Below, piece after piece: positions 1-5,331 of a DNA stretch of 5,610 nucleotides. A program made the translations under genes and the position numbers. Each line of letters begins with the position of its first letter. Within the stretch, counting starts at the first letter, position 1. Source of the DNA: an uncultured Granulicatella sp. (GTDB lineage: Bacteria; Bacillota; Bacilli; Lactobacillales; Aerococcaceae); contig CALATC010000189.1 in the NCBI GenBank assembly GCA_937891475.1, positions 1-5,610 on the forward strand, given 5' to 3'. The notes under the pieces are model-generated. The model saw only the letters and a list, made by a program, of their open reading frames with translations, was not told the origin of the DNA and did not search any database.

Positions 1-75
1 TAGGCTCAAAGTTTAGGCATGAAACCAAAGGTTTGCTGCCGTCCTTTGCTACTATAGACAAAGTCATTTACGCAT
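1..75. other. Unassigned left-edge segment
   Basis: I cannot assign this stretch. It has 31 G+C in 75 bases, clearly more than the intergenic DNA further in. One plus-strand frame is open from position 3 to a TAA at 75-77, directly against the terminator, so it could be the last 24 codons of a gene entering from the left and converging on rex. Its codons (AGG, CTG, CCG, TCC, GTC) are unlike the A/T-ending codons of the neighbouring genes, and I do not recognise the peptide. A minus-strand frame starting with ATG at 67-65 is also open to the edge but has no ribosome binding site. A small hairpin (AAACC-aaa-GGTTT, 22-34) is present. No tRNA or rRNA signature is visible. Confidence 0.3.
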
Positions 76-76
76 A

Positions 77-119
77 AAAAACATCTCATAAATGCTATCC
101 ACATTTACAAGATGTTTTT
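77..119 (-). terminator. Hairpin terminator downstream of rex, possibly bidirectional
   Basis: A 10-bp perfect stem (77-86 with 110-119, AAAAACATCT/AGATGTTTTT) continues past a 2x2 internal loop into a 6-bp stem (TAAATG 89-94 with CATTTA 102-107), with a 7-nt loop at 95-101. On the minus strand the hairpin ends in six T (complement of 76-81) and starts 5 nt after the rex stop codon. On the plus strand the right arm ends in five T, so it could also stop transcription entering from the left. The stem is AT-rich, which makes it weaker than a classic intrinsic terminator. Confidence 0.7.
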
Positions 120-123
120 CAAA

Positions 124-759
124 TTAATTATTATTGTTATTGTCTAAGAAATAAATCAAAGTTTGCAATTCATTCGTTAAGTCAACGTTTTGAACACGAA
201 TATGTTCTGGTGCAGTTAAACGAAGCGGTGTGAAGTTTAAAATTCCACGTACATTTGCTTCCACTAATAAATTAGCAGTTTCTTGAGCAACTTCTTGAGG
301 AACTGTTAAAATCGCCACTTGAATTTGTTGCACACGAAGTTGTTCTACTAAATCGTTCATAGAATAAACCGGAACTCCGCTCACAATTTTTCCTACCATA
401 TTTTCATCTACTTCAAACGCTGCACTAATTCTTACATGATTACTTTGGTGGAAATTATAGTTTAATAAAGCTTGCCCTAAATTTCCTACTCCTACTAAAG
501 CAACATTTGTTAAACGATCATGATTTAATTGTTGACTGAAGAAGTCTAATAAATACTCCACATCATAACCATATCCACGTTTTCCTAACGCTCCAAAATA
601 TGAGAAATCACGACGAATTGTTGCACTATCTACTTTAACTGCATCACTTAATTCTGTTGATGAAATACGACGTTTTCCTGCATCATGTAAAAATCTTAAA
701 TAACGATGATAAATTGCCAAGCGCTTTGCGGTAGCTTTTGGAATTTCAACTTTTTTCAT
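124..759 (-). CDS. rex: Redox-sensing transcriptional repressor Rex
   Basis: Cytoplasmic dimeric repressor of the Rex family. Family members sense the NADH/NAD+ ratio and release DNA when NADH binds, derepressing fermentation and NADH-reoxidising genes. The 211 residues match the usual family length. An N-terminal winged helix covers about residues 1-80: a recognition segment near 33-56 with [12 protein letters not shown], then the wing signature GKRGYGYDV at 59-67. A Rossmann domain follows, with the dinucleotide loop GVGNLG at 90-95, the strand-2 end AFEVD at 114-118 (E116 where D is common), TVPQEVAQ at 152-159 and [10 protein letters not shown] at 172-181. The C-terminal helix (about 193-205) corresponds to the domain-swapped dimer helix. 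The start is supported by AAAGGAGA (767-774), 7 nt before the ATG. The protein ends in five consecutive Asn. It is transcribed alone, divergently from the ABC-F gene. Its -35 contains a Rex half-site, which suggests autoregulation. Confidence 0.96.
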   Translation of the reverse strand: MKKVEIPKATAKRLAIYHRYLRFLHDAGKRRISSTELSDAVKVDSATIRRDFSYFGALGKRGYGYDVEYLLDFFSQQLNHDRLTNVALVGVGNLGQALLNYNFHQSNHVRISAAFEVDENMVGKIVSGVPVYSMNDLVEQLRVQQIQVAILTVPQEVAQETANLLVEANVRGILNFTPLRLTAPEHIRVQNVDLTNELQTLIYFLDNNNNN

Positions 760-782
760 TTTTCAATCTCCTTTATATCAAA

Positions 783-815
783 TTTCATAAATATTCTAGC
801 ATAAGTTTCATAAAT
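783..815. repeat. 10-bp direct repeat flanking the rex -10
   Basis: TTTCATAAAT occurs exactly at 783-792 and 806-815, 23 bp apart start to start. One copy covers the predicted rex transcription start and the other lies between the -10 and -35. A third, diverged version (TTTCACAAG) follows at 815-823. The repeats are AT-rich, so chance is possible, but their placement on both sides of the extended -10 suggests a regulator binding site. Confidence 0.5.
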
Positions 816-822
816 TTCACAA
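793..822 (-). promoter_or_regulatory. rex promoter with extended -10 and a Rex half-site on the -35
   Basis: On the minus strand the -35 is TTGTGA (817-822). After 18 bp comes TAGAAT (793-798), preceded by TGC (799-801), which makes an extended -10. Transcription would start near 786, leaving a leader of roughly 26 nt. The -35 lies inside TTGTGAA (816-822), a perfect match to one half of the known Rex operator TTGTGAA-N4-TTCACAA. The other half is poor, with 3 of 7 positions matching. Rex feedback on its own promoter is an inference. Confidence 0.65.
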
Positions 823-835
823 GCGATATGCTTGT
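819..835. repeat. Inverted repeat ACAAGC-N5-GCTTGT at the rex -35
   Basis: A perfect 6-bp inverted repeat (819-824 and 830-835) with a 5-bp spacer. Its left arm overlaps the rex -35 hexamer, and the rest extends upstream of that promoter. It has more G+C than its surroundings, so it stands out from the background. It is not the Rex consensus, so either a second regulator or chance could explain it. Confidence 0.4.
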
Positions 836-857
836 TTTTACATAAAAATATTGTATT

Positions 858-893
858 TGTACATTTTATTCTACATATTCCTTATAATGTACA
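858..893. repeat. Inverted repeat TGTACATT-N20-AATGTACA
   Basis: Perfect 8-bp arms at 858-865 and 886-893 around a 20-bp AT-rich spacer. The six outer bases, TGTACA, are themselves a palindrome, so two identical dyads sit 30 bp apart, close to three helical turns. The right arm overlaps a TATAAT (883-888). The element lies near the middle of the divergent control region and looks like a pair of operator sites, but I cannot name the regulator. Confidence 0.4.
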
Positions 894-899
894 TTTCTC

Positions 900-947
900 A
901 AGAACATTGTGATTTTTTCTCAATCTTACATCTATATTAAGAACATT
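900..947. repeat. 9-bp direct repeat AAGAACATT
   Basis: Exact copies lie at 900-908 and 939-947, 39 bp apart, upstream of the ABC-F promoter. Between them, 906-924 (ATTGTGA-N5-TCTCAAT) forms an imperfect dyad with 6 of 7 matching arm bases. The dyad resembles a Rex operator, but its spacing is one base short of the 18-bp consensus. Function is unknown. Confidence 0.35.
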
Positions 948-953
948 AAAAAC

Positions 954-982
954 TTTTGTCCTCATCATATGTATGATAGAAT
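954..982 (+). promoter_or_regulatory. Promoter of the ABC-F gene
   Basis: TAGAAT at 977-982 is preceded by TGA (974-976), giving an extended -10. The best -35 is TTTTGT at 954-959 with a 17-bp spacer; TTGTCC at 956-961 would leave only 15 bp. Transcription would start near 989, leaving a leader of about 27 nt, too short for a leader-peptide attenuator of the kind known for some antibiotic-resistance ABC-F genes. Confidence 0.6.
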
Positions 983-1015
983 AAAATTGAAACTGCATAG
1001 AAAGAGGATTATGAC

Positions 1016-2959
1016 ATGATTTTATTACAAGGTCAAGGGCTAGCTAGACATTTTGGCCCAGATGTACTATTTGAAAATATTTCCCTTGAAGTTCAAGAAC
1101 GTTCTCGTATTGCATTAGTAGGAAGAAACGGAACAGGAAAATCAACATTATTAAAAATTTTAGCCGGAATCGAAGAACCTAGTTTAGGGATGGTCAGTAA
1201 GAAAAAAGACCTTTCCATCGGTTACTTAGATCAATATGCTTCAGTCGATTCTGAAAATACCATTTGGGAAGAAATGATTGAATTATTTAAAGGAGTCGAA
1301 GCTCTAAAAAAAGAAGCACTTTTAATGGCTGATAAATTAGGAAATCCAGACGTATTAGCCAATGAATCACTCTATAAACAAACATTAGCTCGATATGATG
1401 ATTTACAAGAACAATTAAATAAAATGAATGCCTATGGATATGAAGGAGAAATCCGCTCTGTCTTACATGGATTCCAATTTTATCCTGAAGATTATGATAA
1501 ACCGATTCAACAATTATCCGGTGGACAAAGAACTCGTTTAGCGTTAGCAAAAATTTTATTAGAAAAACATGATGTCTTAATTTTAGACGAACCTACGAAC
1601 CACTTAGATATTGAAACATTAACATGGTTAGAAGATTACTTAAAATCTTCACCTATATCCCTTCTAATTGTCAGCCATGACCAATACTTTTTAGATAAAG
1701 TTTGTCAAGAAGTGTATGAAATTCATCATCACACTTGCGAATATTATAAGGGCAATTATTCATACTATGTTACTGAACGCGAAAACCGCTTCTTACTACA
1801 ACAAAAAGCTTATGAAAAACAACAAGAGAAAATTCAAAAATTAGAAGAATTTGTTGCGAAAAATATTGTTCGTGCCTCTACTACGAAACGAGCACAATCT
1901 CGTAGAAAACAATTAGAAAAAATGGAAAGAATTGAAAAACCACAGTCAGATTCAAGATCCGCTCGTTTTTCATTTTCTGTTCAAAAAGAATCTGGTAATC
2001 AAGTGTTAAATGTGCAAGATGCGTATATTGGATATGACGGGCAAACGCTAGCAGGTCCAATCAATTTAAACATTAGAAAACAAGAAGCGATTGCGATTGT
2101 TGGTCCAAACGGAATTGGTAAATCAACATTTTTAAAATCTCTAACGCAAGAAATCCCATGGATTTCAGGAGAAAGTTCATTAGGGGCTAATGTTCAAGTC
2201 GGATACTATGACCAAAATTTAAGTGGATTAAACTCTAAAACAACTGTTTTAGAAGAACTATGGAGCCGACATACAACGATGCCTGAAAAAGATATTCGTA
2301 CGATTTTAGGAAGCTTCCTATTTTCAGGAAAAGATGTAGAAAAATCCACTGCCCAATTAAGTGGGGGAGAAAAAGCTCGACTTGCTTTAGCGAAACTTTC
2401 ATTAGAACATGATAATTTCTTATTACTCGACGAACCTACCAACCACTTAGATATCGATAGTAAGGAAGTTCTTGAACAAGCTCTTATTGAATATGATGGT
2501 ACGATTTGTTTTGTTTCACACGACCGTTATTTCATCAACCAAGTGGCAACTTCTATTTTAGAAATCACTCCTGAAGGTAGTACCTTATATTTAGGCGATT
2601 ATGATTACTATATTGAAAAGAAACAAGAGCTTGAAGCTTTAAAACAAGAAGAAACCACTCCTGTTGTTCAAGCAGAAGTCGCTTTAACCGATACAAAGAA
2701 AAATTACTTAAGCTCAAAAGAAGAACAAAAACAACTTCGTACTCTGACAAGACAAGTAGAACAACTAGAAGAAAAACTTCATCAAATCGAACAAGAAATT
2801 TCTTCTGTTCACGAAGAATTAACATTAGAAGAAGTTTATACGAACCCTACTCTTTCAGCAGAGCTTCAACAAACTTTACAAACATTAAATGAATCATTAG
2901 AAGAAGTAATGATGGAATGGGAAGAAGCAAGCTTAGCTTTAGAAGAATTCCAATCTTAA
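1016..2959 (+). CDS. ydiF: ABC-F family ATPase, YdiF type (ribosome-associated)
   Basis: Soluble tandem ATPase with no membrane segments. ABC-F proteins bind the ribosomal E site and act on translation. NBD1 has Walker A GRNGTGKST (36-44), signature LSGGQ (167-171), Walker B LILDEP (188-193, catalytic E192) and switch SHD (220-222). The basic interdomain linker, about 250-315, is rich in K, R, Q and E and contains RASTTKRAQSRRKQLEKM; it corresponds to the family's tRNA-interacting helical hairpin. NBD2 has GPNGIGKST (363-371), LSGGE (448-452), LLLDEP (469-474, catalytic E473) and SHD (501-503). Residues about 555-645 form a charged coiled coil like the C-terminal extension of YdiF/Uup proteins. 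The 647 residues fit YdiF rather than shorter paralogues, and rex next door supports this. AAAGAGG (1001-1007) lies 8 nt before the ATG. A housekeeping translation role is more likely than antibiotic resistance, but sequence alone does not settle this. Confidence 0.9.
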   Translation: MILLQGQGLARHFGPDVLFENISLEVQERSRIALVGRNGTGKSTLLKILAGIEEPSLGMVSKKKDLSIGYLDQYASVDSENTIWEEMIELFKGVEALKKEALLMADKLGNPDVLANESLYKQTLARYDDLQEQLNKMNAYGYEGEIRSVLHGFQFYPEDYDKPIQQLSGGQRTRLALAKILLEKHDVLILDEPTNHLDIETLTWLEDYLKSSPISLLIVSHDQYFLDKVCQEVYEIHHHTCEYYKGNYSYYVTERENRFLLQQKAYEKQQEKIQKLEEFVAKNIVRASTTKRAQSRRKQLEKMERIEKPQSDSRSARFSFSVQKESGNQVLNVQDAYIGYDGQTLAGPINLNIRKQEAIAIVGPNGIGKSTFLKSLTQEIPWISGESSLGANVQVGYYDQNLSGLNSKTTVLEELWSRHTTMPEKDIRTILGSFLFSGKDVEKSTAQLSGGEKARLALAKLSLEHDNFLLLDEPTNHLDIDSKEVLEQALIEYDGTICFVSHDRYFINQVATSILEITPEGSTLYLGDYDYYIEKKQELEALKQEETTPVVQAEVALTDTKKNYLSSKEEQKQLRTLTRQVEQLEEKLHQIEQEISSVHEELTLEEVYTNPTLSAELQQTLQTLNESLEEVMMEWEEASLALEEFQS

Positions 2960-2981
2960 TAACTTTTATCAAACAAAAATC

Positions 2982-3038
2982 AAAAGACTTTTCCTCGTAG
3001 CTTACGACATGTTCTGCTACTGAAGAAAAGTCTTTTTT
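2982..3038 (+). terminator. Intrinsic terminator after the ABC-F gene, probably bidirectional
   Basis: A perfect 12-bp stem pairs 2982-2993 (AAAAGACTTTTC) with 3025-3036, and a second 5-bp stem GTAGC/GCTAC pairs 2997-3001 with 3016-3020. A run of six T (3033-3038) follows on the plus strand. The hairpin begins 22 nt after the ABC-F stop. On the opposite strand the T stretch is interrupted but still present, so it may also end the toxin transcript, whose stop is at 3056. Confidence 0.85.
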
Positions 3039-3055
3039 AAATTAAAATTTATTGC

Positions 3056-3298
3056 TTATAATCGGTTATAAACACTTCCACGATTTCCAATTTTTATAAT
3101 ATCCAGAATTTCACCTTTATCATTATACAAAACACGAAAATCGCCGACTCTTAAGCGGTATATAGAGTCAAACCCTTGCAATTTCTTTACATTTCCATTG
3201 GGTAAATGATAAATAGCTGTCATAATACGATTAAAAGATATTTTATCTTGTTTTCTCAAAAATTTTTCAGCCTGTTTACTTAATCGAATAGATTTCAT
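3056..3298 (-). CDS. RelE/ParE-superfamily toxin of a type II toxin-antitoxin pair
   Basis: An 80-residue basic protein. It has two N-terminal helices (about 7-33), then a beta-sheet segment with the family pattern KKLQG (38-42), YRLRVGDFRVLY (47-58), ILDIIKIGNR (64-73) and a terminal VYNRL. RelE-type mRNA interferases cut mRNA in the ribosomal A site. By position, R55, R73 and Y77 are candidates for the arginine and tyrosine active-site residues of RelE, and K38/K39 for its lysines. The protein therefore looks intact and more like RelE than the gyrase-targeting ParE branch, though this is inferred without an alignment. Its ATG overlaps the antitoxin stop (ATGA, 3295-3298) and has no good Shine-Dalgarno of its own, so translation is probably coupled to the antitoxin. 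Confidence 0.85.
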   Translation of the reverse strand: MKSIRLSKQAEKFLRKQDKISFNRIMTAIYHLPNGNVKKLQGFDSIYRLRVGDFRVLYNDKGEILDIIKIGNRGSVYNRL

Positions 3299-3516
3299 AA
3301 TTCAAAACCCATTTCATTTGCGAATGATTCAAAATCAACAAATTCCATATCGCCCTTTTCATATTTATGGATGGCTTTTAATTCTTCTTTGGTAGGAATG
3401 ACACTATCTTTGAATAAATAAATAACCGAAATTAAAGCATTTGCTTGTTCATCATCTAACTCATCGATATTTAAATGATTTAAAATCCATTTTAGTTCTT
3501 CTTTCACCGTCATCAT
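3295..3516 (-). CDS. Putative antitoxin partner of the RelE-type toxin
   Basis: A small acidic protein of 73 residues from the preferred start at 3516, or 75 from the ATG at 3522. It is identified mainly by context: it precedes and overlaps the toxin by 4 nt, the standard antitoxin-first order. The N-terminal half is a predicted helical stretch (VKEELKWILNHLN, then DDEQANALISVIYLF) that could dimerise. The C-terminal half (PTKEELKAIHKYEKGD, then VDFESFANEMGFEL) resembles the acidic toxin-wrapping tail of many RelE-type antitoxins. I see no ribbon-helix-helix or helix-turn-helix motif, so it is unclear whether it represses its own promoter alone. Three ATG codons (3522, 3516, 3513) occur near the start. 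AAGGA ends 1 nt before the first and 7 nt before the second, which favours the second. Confidence 0.75.
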   Translation of the reverse strand: MMTVKEELKWILNHLNIDELDDEQANALISVIYLFKDSVIPTKEELKAIHKYEKGDMEFVDFESFANEMGFEL

Positions 3517-3523
3517 AGTCATT

Positions 3524-3530
3524 TCCTTTC
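3524..3530 (-). promoter_or_regulatory. Ribosome binding site that decides the antitoxin start
   Basis: GAAAGGA on the minus strand. It sits 1 nt from the ATG at 3522, which is too close, and 7 nt from the ATG at 3516, which is near optimal. A third ATG at 3513 would be 10 nt away. Confidence 0.6.
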
Positions 3531-3552
3531 TTTGTAATTTCTATTTATATTC

Positions 3553-3581
3553 ATTGTATAAAATTATTCTATTAAAGTAAA
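3553..3581 (-). promoter_or_regulatory. Promoter of the toxin-antitoxin operon
   Basis: TTTACT (3576-3581) and TACAAT (3553-3558) are separated by 17 bp. The -35 begins only 3 bp after the exporter stop codon. A 6-bp inverted repeat, TTTATA-N7-TATAAA (3544-3549/3557-3562), overlaps the -10, and TTCTATT occurs twice (3539-3545, 3567-3573). Either could serve as an autoregulatory operator, although the region is so AT-rich that chance is a real alternative. Confidence 0.5.
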
Positions 3582-3584
3582 CTC

Positions 3585-5330
3585 TTACTCATTCATAAAT
3601 TGGCTTTGATAGAGATGTTGGTAGAACCCTTGCTGAGCAATCAGTTCTTCATGTGTTCCTTGTTCAATGACTTGCCCATCTTTCAATACTAATATTTTAT
3701 CTGCATTTTGAATGGTTGAAAGTCTGTGAGCTACAATGAAACTTGTTTTCCCTTCCATTAATGTCTGAAAAGCTTGTTGAATTTTCAATTCTGTTCTTGT
3801 ATCAATAGAAGAAGTCGCTTCATCAAGAATGAGCATCGATGGCTTACTTAATATTACTCGAGCAATAGATAAGAGTTGTCGTTGCCCTTGTGAGAAGTCT
3901 TCTCCTTGTCGATGAAGAGGTGTTTCTAATCCCTGTGGTAGCTTTTCAATCATTTTATCCAGTTGGCATTGGACTAATACTTGTTGAATTTCTTCATCTG
4001 TTGCATTCTGGTTTCCTAATAGTAAATTCTCTCGAATGGTCCCAGATTGCAACCATGTTTCTTGTAATACCATTCCGAATAATTGTCGAAGTTGCTGTCT
4101 ACTCATGTCTTTTATTGAAAGACCATCAATGGTAATACTCCCTTTATCGACTTCGTAAAATCGCATTAATAAATTAATGAGTGTACTCTTACCACTTCCG
4201 GTTGGCCCTACAATCGCAATTTTTTCTCCAGGGTTAACCTCTAAAGAAAAATTCTCAATGAGGGATTGGTCTTTTTGATAAGAAAATGACACCTGTTCAA
4301 ATAGGACTTCCCCTTTAATCAATTCTGGTAAATCTATTTCTTTTCCTTCTTCAGATTCAACAGGCTCTTCCATCAATTCAAATACACGACTTGCACACGC
4401 AATTGAATTTTGAAACTCAGTCATTACTCCAGAAATTTCATTAAAAGGTTTTGTATACTGATTCGCATACGTTAAAAATGCTGCCAATTGTCCAATACTT
4501 AGTTGAGCTTTCAACACAAAAAAGGCTCCCACTAATCCTACTACTGTATACACTAAGCTGTTTACAAAACGAGTTGCTGGATTCGTAATCGAAGAATAGA
4601 AAATAGCTTTTAAGGAACGGTCTGCTAACTTTTCGTTCATTTCATCAAAAGTTTCTAACACATTTTTTTCTTGGCTATACGCTTGAATTACTTTTATTCC
4701 AGTAATCGTTTCATGGGTAAAGGCTGTTTGTTCGGCTCTTAATGTTGATTGATCATGAAATAAATCATATGTTTTTTTAGCAATAAAGGATGCAACGACA
4801 AATGAAATAGGCGTTAAAAGAAGAACAACTACTGTCATTGTCAGTTGAATACTAAACATCCAAAATAATGTACTTATAATCGTTAAGATTCCTGTAAATA
4901 ATTGAGAAAATCCTAATAATAAGCCATCTGCCATTTGTTCTGTATCAGAAATAACAATGCTTTGAAGAGAACCATGTGCCTTTAAATCTAAGTAACTTAA
5001 GGGCATTTTAGATAAATGAATAAAGACATCATCCCTCAATGACTTCACCATGCCATAAGCAATATGATTATGACACAAACTCATCACATATTGACTCACC
5101 ATACTAATGAGTGCTAGCACAAAAATCCATAATAAGCCATTTGTGACAATAGAAAATTGTACTTCTCCAACTCCTATCATCGCATCAATTGTTTGACCGA
5201 TGACTTTTGGAATCCATACACTGGATAACACACTCACCATTGCTAAAAATAGAGAAAATAGTAAGAGAAAACCATATGGTTTTAAATAAGGAAATAATCT
5301 TTTATACACTTCCATTTTTTCATGCTTCAT
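3585..5330 (-). CDS. ABC exporter subunit, BmrD/YheH-like half of a heterodimeric multidrug transporter
   Basis: A 581-residue half-transporter with the membrane domain fused to the ATPase. About six membrane segments lie near 19-40, 62-85, 135-158, 160-185, 250-275 and 279-300. The nucleotide-binding domain has Walker A GPTGSGKST (375-383), Q-loop Q423, signature FSQGQ (479-483, deviating from LSGGQ), Walker B MLILDE with catalytic E504, D-loop SSID (507-510) and switch H535. An intact E and H with a degenerate signature is the known pattern of the catalytically competent subunit in heterodimers such as BmrCD, LmrCD and TM287/288. Its partner is encoded immediately upstream. Known relatives export drugs or lipid-like compounds; the substrate here cannot be read from the sequence. 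The start is fixed by AAAAGGAGG (5340-5348), 9 nt upstream. No terminator is seen before the toxin-antitoxin promoter. Confidence 0.93.
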   Translation of the reverse strand: MKHEKMEVYKRLFPYLKPYGFLLLFSLFLAMVSVLSSVWIPKVIGQTIDAMIGVGEVQFSIVTNGLLWIFVLALISMVSQYVMSLCHNHIAYGMVKSLRDDVFIHLSKMPLSYLDLKAHGSLQSIVISDTEQMADGLLLGFSQLFTGILTIISTLFWMFSIQLTMTVVVLLLTPISFVVASFIAKKTYDLFHDQSTLRAEQTAFTHETITGIKVIQAYSQEKNVLETFDEMNEKLADRSLKAIFYSSITNPATRFVNSLVYTVVGLVGAFFVLKAQLSIGQLAAFLTYANQYTKPFNEISGVMTEFQNSIACASRVFELMEEPVESEEGKEIDLPELIKGEVLFEQVSFSYQKDQSLIENFSLEVNPGEKIAIVGPTGSGKSTLINLLMRFYEVDKGSITIDGLSIKDMSRQQLRQLFGMVLQETWLQSGTIRENLLLGNQNATDEEIQQVLVQCQLDKMIEKLPQGLETPLHRQGEDFSQGQRQLLSIARVILSKPSMLILDEATSSIDTRTELKIQQAFQTLMEGKTSFIVAHRLSTIQNADKILVLKDGQVIEQGTHEELIAQQGFYQHLYQSQFMNE

Positions 5331-5331
5331 A

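Noticed and set aside
1..67. Minus-strand frame starting with ATG at 67-65, open to the window edge (MTLSIVAKDG...)
   Set aside because: It has no ribosome binding site, its upstream bases are the terminator stem, and 67 bp is too short for an open frame to mean anything.
857..888. Second ABC-F promoter using TATAAT at 883-888
   Set aside because: The -10 is good, but TTGTAC at 857-862 leaves a 20-bp spacer and no other convincing -35 exists. Kept only as part of the inverted repeat.
1287..1550. Minus-strand 87-codon ORF
   Set aside because: Antisense shadow inside the well-supported ABC-F gene; composition is biased to L, V and H and it has no ribosome binding site or family signature.
2206..2442. 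Minus-strand 78-codon ORF
   Set aside because: Antisense shadow of the second ATPase domain of the ABC-F gene.
2565..2825. Minus-strand 86-codon ORF, Leu/Val-rich and membrane-like
   Set aside because: Antisense of a Glu/Lys/Gln-rich coiled coil, which naturally yields Leu/Phe/Val-rich antisense peptides.
3890..4135. Plus-strand 81-codon ORF
   Set aside because: Antisense shadow within the exporter ATPase domain.
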